Program-made: the position numbers and the translations under genes | Source: Pontibacter sp. FD36 | GTDB taxonomy: Bacteria > Bacteroidota > Bacteroidia > Cytophagales > Hymenobacteraceae | Direction of reading: 5' to 3' | DNA: 64,000 nt | NCBI RefSeq assembly: GCF_015686655.1 | Contig: NZ_JADPMP010000005.1 | Location: 283,125-347,124 of the forward strand | The notes under the pieces: model-generated | The model's database searches: none | What the model was told of the DNA's origin: nothing | What the model saw: only the letters and a program-made list of their open reading frames with translations | Shown: positions 22,918 to 32,009 of the stretch, one piece after another | Layout: the number at the start of each line of letters is the position of its first letter | How positions within the stretch are numbered: position 1 is the first letter of the stretch

Positions 22918-25287
22918 CTAGCGGCCACTGAAGTTGAGCGGAAGTTTCACGCGGAACAGCAGCATGCGCCCCATATCGTCAGTAAAGTACCTGAAGCGGT
23001 TCAGGTAGTCGCGGTAAGCGGTATTGAGCAGGTTGCTGCCCGTAATACCCAGCTCCACAGGCTGTCGCCCGAAGTGTACCGTAGTGCCTGCCTCCAGGTT
23101 GAGCAGGAAGTAGCCCGCTGGCGGGGCCATGTAATCCTGCTCGGCCACGGTAGGCACGCGGGTTTGCTCGGCCACATAGGTGCCACCCAGCGCAAAATAA
23201 GTATCGCTGGTATTGCCTATACCTGCCAAGCGATCCGTGTCGAAGCGTAGCATGTTGTTATACCTGTCCGCTGGCACACCCACCAGGTGGTCGTTCAGGT
23301 CCAGGTTTCGGGCACGTACTATAGAAGTGCGCGACTCCAGGTATAGCTGCGGTGTGAAGCGATACTCCAGGTCCAGATCTATACCTCTGAAGATGGCATC
23401 CGCCTGCTTGTACTCAAACGTCGGGAAGGCCCCGCGAATGGTGAGTGTCGGCGGCTGCACCGGTGCCAGGTAGATATAGTCGTTGATGAAGTTGTTGTAC
23501 ACGCTCAGCTTGCCGTTCAGGCGCTGGTTGCCATAGTAGGTCACGGAAGCCTCAAAGTTGTAGGCCTGCTCGGAGTTCAGGTCGCGGTTGCCGCGCTCGT
23601 AACTGGCAGAGCCATGGTGTACCCCGTCACTGAACAGCTCGTTTGCCCCCGGCGCCCGCCAGGCTGAGGTAGCACTCAAGCCGAATGTGAGGTGGTAGCC
23701 TACGTCATACAAAGCACCCAAGGTACCCGAAACGTTGTGGAACTGGTACTCCGGCCGGATAATGTCAGAGTTTCGCTCCCGCTTCGTGATATTGAGTTTC
23801 TTGTAATCGTAACGCAGCCCGCCTTCGAGTTGCAACCTGTCTTTGCGCCACTTCTCCGTTACAAAAGCTCCCGCCGTGAAATTGCGGAAGAAAGGAATGA
23901 AGTAGCGCCCCTTGTAGGTATTGTTCTGGTAAATCGTATTAATGCCCATAGCACCTGTAAAGTTACCTACCGGCGCGTGCTCCCACACGGCCTCGGTCGT
24001 ATGGGTAGTAATATCCAGTGTCAGCTCCGGGGCGGCGCTCGATGCACGGTGCAGGTCGTACTCCTGGCGGACGTTACGCTGCAAGCCATACACGAATTCC
24101 AGTCTGCCCGCATTGCCCGTATCCCAGTAGGCTTTGGTTTTGAGCAAATGGTGACTCACGTCCTGGTATGGGCGATCGATGGTATAGGTAAAGTCGTAAC
24201 TGGTCTGCTCGGGCCGCTCCCGCCCGATAGCATTCTCCAGATCTGTCAGATTCCCGATGTGCGATGCCTTGAGAATACCCAGCTTCGTGTTGAACTGGCT
24301 GTAATAAACCTCCGCTCCATAGTTTTCCTTCTTATACCCAAGTGCTCCCGAGAAATTCAGCTCCTGAAAGCCTGTGTTCTGCATGTAATAGTCGGCTGTG
24401 CGGGCATTGCCGGCACGCTTTGCCGTACCCTGCAGGCGCCAGCTCAAAGCAGGTATTCTGGCAGGCTTGCCTTCTACAGTAGCCGAAACAGCTCCCTGGC
24501 GATTGTTGGTAGACCCCAGTAGGTTTAGCTCACCGCTCACGCCAGCTGTGTCGGGCAGCGCCTTTGGCTCCACGAGCACCACTCCGCCAATGGCGTCGGC
24601 ACCGTAGCGCACGCCGGCAGCTCCTTTCACCACCTTCAGCTCAGAAGCCACAAAAGGGTCGATCTCCGGTGCATGCTCAGCCCCCCATTGCTGTCCTTCG
24701 TGGCGTACGCCATTGTTGAGCATCAGAATGCGGTTGCTGTGCAAGCCGTGGATAACAGGCTTCGAGATGGTTGGGCCGGTCTGCATAGTAGACACTCCCG
24801 AGAGGTTTTGCAACGACTCCGCCAGCGAAAGGCCGCGTGTCGTCTCCAGTTCCCGCCCGGAAAGCGTTCCCGTAGACTGCGCCTCCTCAGTCAGGCGCTC
24901 TCCCGTGATCAACACTTGATTGAGCTGCCGCGCATCGATGTGCAGTGTGAGGTTGCGTACCGTAGAGGTGGTCATGCGGAGCGTAGGCCGCTCCATCACA
25001 TAGCCGATATAAGTGACCTTGAGGGTATAGCTACCCCGGCACAGGTGATGAAAATGGTAATTGCCGTATTCGTCCGACAAAGTGCCACGCTGCAGCTCTT
25101 CTATATAAATAGTAGCGCCAATGAGTGGCTCCCGGGTGTCATGGTCCAGCACCTTACCTGAGAGGGTAAGGCCGCAGTCCTGCTCCGGGTTTTCGCCGTC
25201 CAGGTATAGCTGCCCCTGCGCCACCGCCATAGGAGCCATGAGGAGTAGCTGCCACAAGAGCACGATTATGAATTTGGATCTATACAC
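22918..25287 (-). CDS. TonB-dependent outer-membrane receptor, probably for a metal
   Basis: 789 residues. Signal peptide (1-23, ending MAVAQ); carboxypeptidase-like beta-sandwich (about 38-118; LSGKVLDHDTREPLIGATIYI); plug (about 125-235; LSGVSTMQTGPTISKPVIHG, RHEGQQWGAEHAPEID); 22-stranded barrel to a C-terminal aromatic-bearing strand. The plug segment with EGQQWG-x-EHAPEID resembles ZnuD-type zinc receptors as I recall them. The start is GTG at 25285-25287, as no ATG gives a full signal peptide. Neighbours are a His-rich small exported protein upstream and two lipoproteins downstream. Substrate is inferred, family is certain. Confidence 0.95.
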   Translation of the reverse strand: MYRSKFIIVLLWQLLLMAPMAVAQGQLYLDGENPEQDCGLTLSGKVLDHDTREPLIGATIYIEELQRGTLSDEYGNYHFHHLCRGSYTLKVTYIGYVMERPTLRMTTSTVRNLTLHIDARQLNQVLITGERLTEEAQSTGTLSGRELETTRGLSLAESLQNLSGVSTMQTGPTISKPVIHGLHSNRILMLNNGVRHEGQQWGAEHAPEIDPFVASELKVVKGAAGVRYGADAIGGVVLVEPKALPDTAGVSGELNLLGSTNNRQGAVSATVEGKPARIPALSWRLQGTAKRAGNARTADYYMQNTGFQELNFSGALGYKKENYGAEVYYSQFNTKLGILKASHIGNLTDLENAIGRERPEQTSYDFTYTIDRPYQDVSHHLLKTKAYWDTGNAGRLEFVYGLQRNVRQEYDLHRASSAAPELTLDITTHTTEAVWEHAPVGNFTGAMGINTIYQNNTYKGRYFIPFFRNFTAGAFVTEKWRKDRLQLEGGLRYDYKKLNITKRERNSDIIRPEYQFHNVSGTLGALYDVGYHLTFGLSATSAWRAPGANELFSDGVHHGSASYERGNRDLNSEQAYNFEASVTYYGNQRLNGKLSVYNNFINDYIYLAPVQPPTLTIRGAFPTFEYKQADAIFRGIDLDLEYRFTPQLYLESRTSIVRARNLDLNDHLVGVPADRYNNMLRFDTDRLAGIGNTSDTYFALGGTYVAEQTRVPTVAEQDYMAPPAGYFLLNLEAGTTVHFGRQPVELGITGSNLLNTAYRDYLNRFRYFTDDMGRMLLFRVKLPLNFSGR

Positions 25288-25524
25288 AGTTTGTGTAAAG
25301 TTTAGGTATAAGGTGTTGGCTACAGCCTGCCGCTAACCCGCCAACTGAAAAGCAGCCACAGGTATAGGTACAGCCATAATGCCAGAAAAATAAATAACAG
25401 GAATACCAGAAGACAGTACCTGATGCCGATAAGAAAACAGCAGGTATGCTATACTGATAAGCCAGTCTGAAAACAGATGTCGGGAGAGGCGACATGCCGT
25501 AAGACTGGAAAGAGAGCGGAAGGT

Positions 25525-25851
25525 TTAGCCAAGTGCGGGCGGGCCGCGAAGTTTGAGGCGGGCAAAAGAATCAAAAGCCGAATGGTGGGTATACCGAGCT
25601 GTATACTCCGGCAGCATAATAGGAGCCCTGAAGGTATAGACGATGGCAGCGCTCTGGTAAGGCGCCCCAAATAGATCTTCTACCGGACAGTGGCTGTGCT
25701 TTTTCTCAACATGCGCATTTTTCTGGTCGCCTGGATGCGCATGCTCGGTGTGGGCATGGCTGTGCAGGCTAAGCAGCAACTGATCCGGCACCATGGCGCG
25801 CGTGAACAGCAGCAACAGAAAGAGGGCGATATATGTCGTGAAACGGTACAC
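25525..25851 (-). CDS. Small exported His-rich protein
   Basis: 108 residues. An N-terminal hydrophobic helix (TTYIALFLLLLFTRA) works as signal or anchor. The mature part has HSHAHTEHAH, then KKHSHCPVEDLFGA, giving about ten His and one Cys within 40 residues, and a conserved-looking end LKLRGPPA. Similar small His-rich proteins precede TonB receptors in other Bacteroidota. It may bind or sense periplasmic metal. First gene of the minus-strand group; 237 bases, with no further gene seen, separate it from the receptor. Confidence 0.75.
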   Translation of the reverse strand: MYRFTTYIALFLLLLFTRAMVPDQLLLSLHSHAHTEHAHPGDQKNAHVEKKHSHCPVEDLFGAPYQSAAIVYTFRAPIMLPEYTARYTHHSAFDSFARLKLRGPPALG

Positions 25852-25870
25852 CTAAAGCATGGCTTTAAAA

Positions 25871-25878
25871 CAAAGATA
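25871..25878 (-). promoter_or_regulatory. -7 promoter element before the His-rich gene
   Basis: TATCTTTG on the minus strand is a perfect TAnnTTTG -7 box, 20 bases before the start codon at 25851. No -33 TTTG stands at 19-21 bases, so it may need an activator or be regulated. I found no obvious Fur/Zur palindrome by eye. Confidence 0.5.
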
Positions 25879-25928
25879 GGACTTTTTTGCCAATGTTGCA
25901 TGTACGCACAAATGCGCTGCTAGTTAAG

Positions 25929-26114
25929 TTATGCCTGGGCTATCACTAAAAATATGCCAAAACAGCCCAAGGCTATACCCGAAATAGTCGCACAGAGCCA
26001 GTTTTCTGCCATCATGTCACAATTGAGCGGCGAAGTTTTCTGTGGAACAGGATTTGAAAGCGCTTGAGCAGGAATACCGGTTTCCTTTTTTAAAGGCACC
26101 GATTCAGAAGACAT
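25929..26114 (-). CDS. Small single-pass membrane protein (possible)
   Basis: 61 residues from the ATG at 26114, or 62 from a GTG one codon earlier. A polar N-terminal half (Ser/Pro/Lys-rich) is followed by a convincing C-terminal membrane helix (LCATISGIALGCFGIFLVIAQA). It is transcribed divergently from htpG, with 35 bases between start codons. Codon use is not distinctive at this length, and no homologue is known to me. It could be a tail-anchored protein or a chance frame. Confidence 0.4.
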   Translation of the reverse strand: MSSESVPLKKETGIPAQALSNPVPQKTSPLNCDMMAENWLCATISGIALGCFGIFLVIAQA

Positions 26115-26149
26115 CACTTATTAAAATATAGATTTTAAAAGTATAGCAC

Positions 26150-27973
26150 ATGGAAGAAAGAGGTAATATTTCGATTCACACCGAAAACATTTTCCCGATC
26201 ATCAAGAAGTTCCTTTACTCTGACCACGAGATATTTCTGCGTGAGCTGGTGAGTAATGCCGTGGACGCCACCCAAAAAATGAAGCGCTTGTCCGCCATCG
26301 GCGAGTACAAAGGCGACCTGGGCGAGCTGAAAGTAGTCGTGAAAGTGGACAAAGACGCCCGCACCATCACTATCTCCGACAACGGTATCGGTATGACGGC
26401 AGAGGAGATCAAGAAGTACATCAACCAGATCGCCTTCTCAGGCGCTACCGAGTTTGTGGAGCGCTACAAAGACGCCGGCGAGCAGAACCAGATTATCGGT
26501 CAGTTCGGTCTGGGCTTCTACTCCGCCTTTATGGTGGCCGACCGTGTAGAGATCGTTACCAAGTCTTACAAAGACGAAACTGAGTCAGCACACTGGACCT
26601 GCGACGGTAGTACCGAGTTTGCCATTGCCCCAGCACACAAAGAAGACCGCGGTACAAACGTGATCCTAAATGTGGCTTCCGATTCAGAAGAATTCTTGGA
26701 GACAGCCCGCATTCGTACCATTCTCGATAAATACTGCAAGTTCCTGCCGGTACCGGTGGAGTTTGAGGGTGAGATCATCAACAACCCAAATCCGATCTGG
26801 ACAAAACAACCATCGGAACTGACAGACGAGGACTACAAGAACTTCTACAAGGAGCTATACCCGTTCTCGGAGGCGCCACTGTTCTGGATTCATCTGAACG
26901 TGGACTATCCGTTTAACCTGACCGGTATCCTTTACTTCCCGAAACTGAAGAACGATTTTGAGATTCAGCGCAACAAGATTCAGCTTTACTCCAAGCAGGT
27001 GTTCATTACCGACGAGGTAAAAGACGTAGTGCCGGAGTTTCTGATGCTGCTGCACGGTGTGATCGACTCGCCGGACATTCCGCTGAACGTGAGCCGCTCT
27101 TTCCTGCAGGCCGACTCCAACGTGAAGAAGATCAACACTTACATCACGAAGAAGGTAGCCGACAAGCTGAACGAGATCTTCAAGAAAGATCGCGAGACCT
27201 TTGAGAAGAACTGGGACGACATCAACGTATTCATCAAGTACGGCATGCTGAGCGACGATAAGTTCTATGAGAAAGCCAAGGACTTTGTGCTGCTCCAGAA
27301 CACCGAAGGCAAGTACTATACCCTGGAAGAGTACAAAGCCCTTACGCAGGCAAACCAGACCGACAAGAATGGCCAGCTGGTGATGCTCTATACCACTGAT
27401 TCCGACAAGCAGCACGCCTTTGTAGAAGCCGCTCAGAACCGTAGCTACGACGTACTCAAGCTGGACTCCATCATCGACAGTCACTTTATCGGTATGTTGG
27501 AGCAGAAGCTGGAGAAAACCTCGCTCAAGCGTGTAGACTCTGAGACAATCGGCAAGCTGATTGAGAAAGACGAAGCGAATGATAGCGTGCTGAGCGATAC
27601 TGAGAAGGAAGACCTGAAGAAGATCTACGAAACGGCTATCAACAACCAGAACATGCAGGTAGAAGTAGCACCGATGGCTACAGATGATGCACCGGTGATC
27701 ATTACCTTGCCAGAGTTCATGCGCCGCATGAAGGATATGAGCAAGAGCGGCGGGGGCGGTATGATGTTCATGGGTAACATGCCAGATACTTACAACGTGA
27801 CCATCAACGCGAACCACAGCATCAACCAGCGCATCCTGAAAGCGAAGGACGACAACAAGGAGCGCATTGCCCGTCAGGCCTTTGACCTGGCCCTGCTGTC
27901 TCAGAACATGCTTTCCGGCTCGGCCCTGACTGCCTTCGTGAAACGCAGCGTGGACCTGATCGACAAAGAGTAA
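26150..27973 (+). CDS. htpG: Molecular chaperone HtpG (Hsp90)
   Basis: 607 residues. The N-terminal GHKL ATPase domain has FLRELVSNAVDA (Glu/Asn of the ATP site), ITISDNGIGMT (Asp and Gly of the adenine pocket) and IGQFGLGFYSAFMVADRV. The middle domain carries the catalytic-loop segment (IPLNVSRSFLQAD with Arg), and the C-terminal dimerisation domain ends at VDLIDKE without an MEEVD tail, as in bacteria. Cytosolic ATP-dependent folding chaperone. Dense optimal codons and few AGGTATAG words suggest high expression. Ends before a clear terminator. Confidence 0.98.
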   Translation: MEERGNISIHTENIFPIIKKFLYSDHEIFLRELVSNAVDATQKMKRLSAIGEYKGDLGELKVVVKVDKDARTITISDNGIGMTAEEIKKYINQIAFSGATEFVERYKDAGEQNQIIGQFGLGFYSAFMVADRVEIVTKSYKDETESAHWTCDGSTEFAIAPAHKEDRGTNVILNVASDSEEFLETARIRTILDKYCKFLPVPVEFEGEIINNPNPIWTKQPSELTDEDYKNFYKELYPFSEAPLFWIHLNVDYPFNLTGILYFPKLKNDFEIQRNKIQLYSKQVFITDEVKDVVPEFLMLLHGVIDSPDIPLNVSRSFLQADSNVKKINTYITKKVADKLNEIFKKDRETFEKNWDDINVFIKYGMLSDDKFYEKAKDFVLLQNTEGKYYTLEEYKALTQANQTDKNGQLVMLYTTDSDKQHAFVEAAQNRSYDVLKLDSIIDSHFIGMLEQKLEKTSLKRVDSETIGKLIEKDEANDSVLSDTEKEDLKKIYETAINNQNMQVEVAPMATDDAPVIITLPEFMRRMKDMSKSGGGGMMFMGNMPDTYNVTINANHSINQRILKAKDDNKERIARQAFDLALLSQNMLSGSALTAFVKRSVDLIDKE

Positions 27974-28005
27974 GATTACCTTTTCATAATTACACTTAAC
28001 AGTAT

Positions 28006-28040
28006 AAAAGCGGCACCCAACTGGGCGCCGCTTTTGTTTT
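28006..28040 (+). terminator. Terminator after htpG
   Basis: AAAAGCGGC (28006-28014) pairs with GCCGCTTTT (28027-28035), with an inner CCCA/TGGG pairing and a following TGTTTT tract. Confidence 0.9.
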
Positions 28041-28198
28041 GTAGTAGCTTAATTTGTGAACTAAGCCGCCCGGCGAAAAGTTATAGGGGCTAAACTCATT
28101 GGCGAGTTGGCCGGTATATGATTTTTAAGCATATTTACGTTGCTTAGATAAGGTTCTGTCAACTCACCATTCAAAGCGCTTTGATTCAAACTTATACC

Positions 28199-29101
28199 AT
28201 GAAGCACCTTCTTCATCTTGTCTGGCTTGGTTTTTTGCTGATTGTGGGGCTTGCAGGCTGTAAGCCAAAGGCCTATAACAGCGACTATAACCTGAGCCGT
28301 GCCGCCCTGAAGCAGAGTGCCAAAGCCGAAGCCATCGCTCTGGCCGATACCGCCAGGCCTTCTGTGCAGATAGGCGATTCCCTGGCAAACGAAGAGGAAA
28401 AGCAACCCAAAAAGCGCAAGAAGAAAGCTGACAAACGCTATTTTATGGGCGATAGAGTAGCTCGTGGCTTTGTGAAGTCAGGTGGACGTGGCGACCGGGA
28501 GGTGGTCGAGTCTTTCAGCTACTTGGTTGAGTTTCAGCAGCCAGACCCTTATGCACCCGAAAAATACTACTACGATACCAAGCGACGAAAACTCTACAAG
28601 ACACGCGGCGAATTAAATCCTGAGCAGCACAAAGTACTCCACGGACCTTACAAAAAAGAGCAGGGCGGTGAAGTCGTGGAAGAGGGCTACTTTTATGCAG
28701 GTACCAAGCACCTGCGCTGGGAGCGCTACAACCGTGACGGTATATTATTAGCAAAAGAGCACTTTGAGAAAGGCTTCCTGCGTGATGCCGTGGTGAAATA
28801 CTACGAAGGAACTAAGAAGATAAAAGAAGTGATTCCTTATGCCTATGGTGAGGTGCAGGGGACTTATTACCGCTTCTACGAAAATGGTCAGCTGGAATGG
28901 ATGGGGCAGTACCAGAAGGGGCGCAAAGTAGGCCTCTGGGTGAAGCACTTCGATTTTAGAGCCCGCCGCCAATACGAGTACCAGTACCCCAAAACGCCTT
29001 ACGAACCGCAGTCAGAGCCATACCTGGTCAAGCAATACGATCGCCATGGCACACTTATATTTGAGAAAGATAAGCTGGACAAGCGGGCTTCAGCGCGTTA
29101 G
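28199..29101 (+). CDS. YwqK-like MORN-repeat lipoprotein
   Basis: 300 residues from the ATG at 28199; a TTG six codons upstream is less likely. Signal peptide with lipobox LAGCKPK. A Lys-rich segment (QPKKRKKKADKRYF) follows. The C-terminal half has MORN_2-type repeats, each a beta-hairpin with G-x-Y/F-E/N-G-Q-L (YRFYENGQLEWMGQYQKGRKVGLWVKHF). Databases often name such repeats antitoxin YwqK, but nothing here suggests a toxin-antitoxin pair. Probably an envelope protein of unknown role. Its stop overlaps that of yraN by four bases. Confidence 0.85.
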   Translation: MKHLLHLVWLGFLLIVGLAGCKPKAYNSDYNLSRAALKQSAKAEAIALADTARPSVQIGDSLANEEEKQPKKRKKKADKRYFMGDRVARGFVKSGGRGDREVVESFSYLVEFQQPDPYAPEKYYYDTKRRKLYKTRGELNPEQHKVLHGPYKKEQGGEVVEEGYFYAGTKHLRWERYNRDGILLAKEHFEKGFLRDAVVKYYEGTKKIKEVIPYAYGEVQGTYYRFYENGQLEWMGQYQKGRKVGLWVKHFDFRARRQYEYQYPKTPYEPQSEPYLVKQYDRHGTLIFEKDKLDKRASAR

Positions 29102-29460
29102 TGAAAGGCATCTTCAATGTGGAACAGCTCCGGCGGGTTGCTCATCGTGATCGCAATGATATCGAAGCGAATGTCTTCCTGCCAGCCTGTTTTTAAGATG
29201 TATGAGTCAGCTGCGTTGAGAATCATCCGCTGCTTTCGCCGGTTCACAAACTCCTCCGGATAACCAAAATCATCATTCGTCCGGGTTTTCACTTCTACAA
29301 ACACCAATGTATCGTTTTGGCGGGCAATGATGTCAATCTCGGCTTTGCCCATACGTAGGTTGCGCTGCAGGATGCGATAGCCTTTCTGGTGCAGCAGGTC
29401 ACAGGCCAGGTCTTCGCCGTTGGCCCCGGTAGAGAGATGAGGTGCTTGCGGGGTCGTCAT
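29098..29460 (-). CDS. yraN: YraN/UPF0102 family nuclease-like protein
   Basis: 120 residues from the ATG at 29460; the frame continues 17 codons further without a better start. The fold is that of Holliday-junction resolvase-like endonucleases: GANGEDLACDLLHQKGYRILQRNLR, then KAEIDIIARQNDTLVFVEVKTR, where the E-x-D and E-V-K residues match the metal-dependent nuclease core. It probably acts on DNA, though no reaction is established for the family. Converges with the YwqK-like gene; the shared TTAG holds both stop codons. Confidence 0.93.
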   Translation of the reverse strand: MTTPQAPHLSTGANGEDLACDLLHQKGYRILQRNLRMGKAEIDIIARQNDTLVFVEVKTRTNDDFGYPEEFVNRRKQRMILNAADSYILKTGWQEDIRFDIIAITMSNPPELFHIEDAFH

Positions 29461-29628
29461 AAGAGCTTTAAACTTATAATAGCGGCAGGTGGTTTTACAG
29501 GTACTGCCCAAGTTGCCGTTTGCGTATACCCCCAGACGGCCGTATCTTTGTCTAAAACTAGAGGTATAGCGTACCCGCCAGCATCATATTTGGCTTTGAG
29601 CTATACCTTGAAAGAAGGGAGAAAAGAC

Positions 29629-30345
29629 GTGTCACAGAACAAAACCATACAATTTGAGCACCTGGGGCTGATTGACTACAAAGAGGCCTGGGACTACCAG
29701 GATAAGCTCTTTACAGGTATACTGGAGATGAAGGCCCGTAACCGCACGGCCGCTCCCGAAGCGCAGGAGGTAACGCCTAACTATCTGCTTTTCTGCTCAC
29801 ATCCGCATGTCTATACCTTGGGCAAGAGCGGGCACGAGTCCAATTTGCTTATAAATGAAGAAGGGCTGAAGGCGAAAGGTGCTACTTTCTATAAGATCAA
29901 CCGTGGCGGCGATATTACTTACCATGGCCCGGGGCAGATCGTGGGCTATCCTATTCTGGACCTCGACAACTTCTTTACCGATATTCACAAATACCTGCGC
30001 TTCTTGGAAGAGGCGATTATCCTGACTTTGAAGGATTACGGGATAGAAGCGGGCCGTATACCTGGCCTCACCGGCGTGTGGCTGGACCATGTGGAGCAGA
30101 AGAATCCGCGCAAGATCTGCGCCATGGGTGTGAAGTGCAGCCGATGGGTAACCATGCACGGTTTCGCTTTTAACATCAACACCGATTTAGATTATTTTAA
30201 TAACATCGTACCTTGCGGTATTACTGACAAGCAGGTAACGTCGCTGGCAAAAGAGCTGGGCCGCGAATTGCCGATGGCAGAGGTAGAGGAAAAGCTACTG
30301 GGCCACCTGGCTACTCTGTTCGAGGCAGGCATTACAAAAGATTAA
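29629..30345 (+). CDS. lipB: Lipoyl(octanoyl) transferase
   Basis: 238 residues from GTG at 29629; the longer open frame overlaps yraN and has no family homology. LipB moves octanoate from acyl carrier protein to lipoyl domains of dehydrogenases. Conserved parts: RGGDITYHGPGQIVGYPILDL, the catalytic Lys in GVKCSRWVTMHGFA (Lys169) and the acyl-thioester Cys in PCGITDKQV (Cys196). Cytosolic. Its stop codon touches the start of the next gene, so the two are translated as a unit. LipA is not in the window. Confidence 0.97.
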   Translation: MSQNKTIQFEHLGLIDYKEAWDYQDKLFTGILEMKARNRTAAPEAQEVTPNYLLFCSHPHVYTLGKSGHESNLLINEEGLKAKGATFYKINRGGDITYHGPGQIVGYPILDLDNFFTDIHKYLRFLEEAIILTLKDYGIEAGRIPGLTGVWLDHVEQKNPRKICAMGVKCSRWVTMHGFAFNINTDLDYFNNIVPCGITDKQVTSLAKELGRELPMAEVEEKLLGHLATLFEAGITKD

Positions 30346-30750
30346 ATGAAGAAAGATATTGATTTTACTCCGGTTCAGGGTGTGGCTGTGGCCATTGCTT
30401 TCACAGGCGAGTTGCCAGAAGAGCGCACCTGGAACGTGTACCTGATCAACAACAACAGTGTGGCACTCGAAAATGTGTTTGTCACATCCAAAGGCTATGG
30501 CACTATAGAAGACGAAGAAGTAAAGACTTCCGTGCTGCGACACATGTTTGAGCGTGTAGAGGCCAAGAGCTTTGTACAGGTGGAGGTGATCGACCCGTCC
30601 GTGTTCAAGCTCAACAACGAGTATTGGGTAAGCTACTACATCGACGGCAAGATCTATGACAAGCGCTTTGTGTTCGTGCCCGATTCCATTACCGACGAGC
30701 ACCTGATTGACATCAGCATGCTACAAATGCAGGGTGTGCTGCATTCTTAA
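30346..30750 (+). CDS. Uncharacterised protein translated with lipB
   Basis: 134 residues; its ATG directly follows the lipB TAA with no spacing. No signal peptide or membrane helix. The sequence is a mixed alpha/beta domain (AVAIAFTGELPEERTWNVYLINNN, VTSKGYGTIEDEEVKTSVLRHM, YWVSYYIDGKIYDKRFVF). I know similar uncharacterised proteins beside lipB in Bacteroidota but no function. The tight coupling suggests a role near lipoylation or simply a shared operon. Confidence 0.85.
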   Translation: MKKDIDFTPVQGVAVAIAFTGELPEERTWNVYLINNNSVALENVFVTSKGYGTIEDEEVKTSVLRHMFERVEAKSFVQVEVIDPSVFKLNNEYWVSYYIDGKIYDKRFVFVPDSITDEHLIDISMLQMQGVLHS

Positions 30751-30782
30751 GGTATAGCTTCTCCAATTTTTTCACCCAGACC

Positions 30783-31949
30783 GTGTATTTCACAAACCGC
30801 ATAAGATATAGCTTCGGGCTTGTGCTGCTGTTAATGGCGCTGACCTGGCCATTGCAGGCGCAGGTGCTGCCGCTGGAGCAGAAGAACACCCTGAACGGGA
30901 ACTGGCAGGTATACGATGCCGGATCCAGTGACCTGGTGCCCTATGCCACCACTCTGCATGGCGGATACAGTGCGGTGCACCAGTGGGTGACCATGGCGCC
31001 CTCTAAGCCATTTGTGATAGAATTTACTGCCCAAAAGGACCTGTGTCTGTTTTTGAACAACCAGTTGATCTTCACGGCGGATTCCACTTCCAACTATACC
31101 TTTGACCTGGCCACGTGGAACAAGCGGGTGAAGCCTGTGAATGGCCGCTATCTTTTGTCAGTGTGGCATCCGTCGCAGCACCCCAATGTAGGGTCGTTCC
31201 GCAACCGGGTGCAGGCAGAGCGAAACGATAACGAAACAATGCAGGGGAGCTTCTCGGTGCGGCTGCGGGAGTATGTCAATCAGAATGCATTTATCATTTT
31301 CATGCTGCTGATCGGCTTGCTGTACGGTAGCCTTAAAACTACTTTCCCTTCTGACTTCCAAGCCGTATTCGGGGTGCAATCCTTCTGGCGCACAAGGTCT
31401 CTGGATGAAGGGATTCTGACCAAGCCGCTTGGTACCTGGTCAGGAGTGTTGTTTATTGTTGCTTTTTCGATGTCCATGGCGTTGCTAATAGCGGCTATTC
31501 ATACCAATGTGCAGCATGTGCGCATCTTTAACCGTCTTTTTCCGGTGTCTGAGTCCGATATCACGACCAAAATCCTGTTCTATACCTTCCTAATTTTCGC
31601 TGTCATCCTGCTAAAGTACCTTTTCCTGAAAGTGATGGGTTATATTTTTGGGTTGGAGCAGATTGTGCAGGTTCAATTCAGTGAGTTTCTGCGTTCTCTG
31701 TTGTTTTTGGGCCTTTTTCTACCGGTGGTCATGCTGCTATACCTTTCGCTTAACCAAGTGGCTCCTGACACCGTGCTCACGGTTTCGAGTATGGCGGTAC
31801 TCTTGTTGCTGGTAATCACGATTATTCGTGTGTTTGTGACAGTAAATAAGCAGACTTCTGTGATAAATTTGCATTTATTTTCTTACCTTTGCGCCACAGA
31901 AGTGATTCCGTTGGCCATCATGCTGAAGTTTATCGTGTTTAACTTTTAA
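30783..31949 (+). CDS. DUF4271 membrane protein
   Basis: 388 residues from GTG at 30783. Signal peptide (1-26, ending LQAQ), a periplasmic domain of about 140 residues, then about seven transmembrane helices from residue 165 on. The membrane part (TTKILFYTFLIFAVILLKYL and the following FRSLL- and VTIIRVF-type helices) matches DUF4271, which in Bacteroidota lies next to hemD, as it does here. No function is known. The C-terminal end falls 60 bases before hemD. Confidence 0.85.
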   Translation: MYFTNRIRYSFGLVLLLMALTWPLQAQVLPLEQKNTLNGNWQVYDAGSSDLVPYATTLHGGYSAVHQWVTMAPSKPFVIEFTAQKDLCLFLNNQLIFTADSTSNYTFDLATWNKRVKPVNGRYLLSVWHPSQHPNVGSFRNRVQAERNDNETMQGSFSVRLREYVNQNAFIIFMLLIGLLYGSLKTTFPSDFQAVFGVQSFWRTRSLDEGILTKPLGTWSGVLFIVAFSMSMALLIAAIHTNVQHVRIFNRLFPVSESDITTKILFYTFLIFAVILLKYLFLKVMGYIFGLEQIVQVQFSEFLRSLLFLGLFLPVVMLLYLSLNQVAPDTVLTVSSMAVLLLLVITIIRVFVTVNKQTSVINLHLFSYLCATEVIPLAIMLKFIVFNF

Positions 31950-32009
31950 AAACACAAATTGAGGGCTTCAGTGTACGGCTTAAATTATAAAAACAGACTT
32001 CCATACTCT

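Noticed and set aside
25288..25524. A riboswitch in the leader of the TonB receptor
   Set aside because: Only short unrelated stems were seen; no cobalamin, TPP or other known consensus box could be found by eye.
25953..25968. A second sigma-54-like site (TTGGCATATTTTTAG, minus strand) before the His-rich gene
   Set aside because: The -12 element is wrong (TAG instead of TTGC), and a better TATCTTTG box lies closer to the gene.
26855..27817. A 320-codon minus-strand frame inside htpG
   Set aside because: It is antisense to an intact, highly conserved chaperone gene and shows the His/Val/Leu-rich composition typical of the reverse complement of well-biased codons.
28199..29460. A toxin-antitoxin pair, because YwqK-type repeats are often labelled antitoxin
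   Set aside because: No small toxin gene is adjacent; the facing gene is a normal YraN housekeeping protein and the MORN-like lipoprotein looks envelope-bound.
29389..29628. An N-terminal extension of LipB of 80 residues
   Set aside because: It overlaps yraN, lacks LipB homology, and a GTG at 29629 gives the normal family length.
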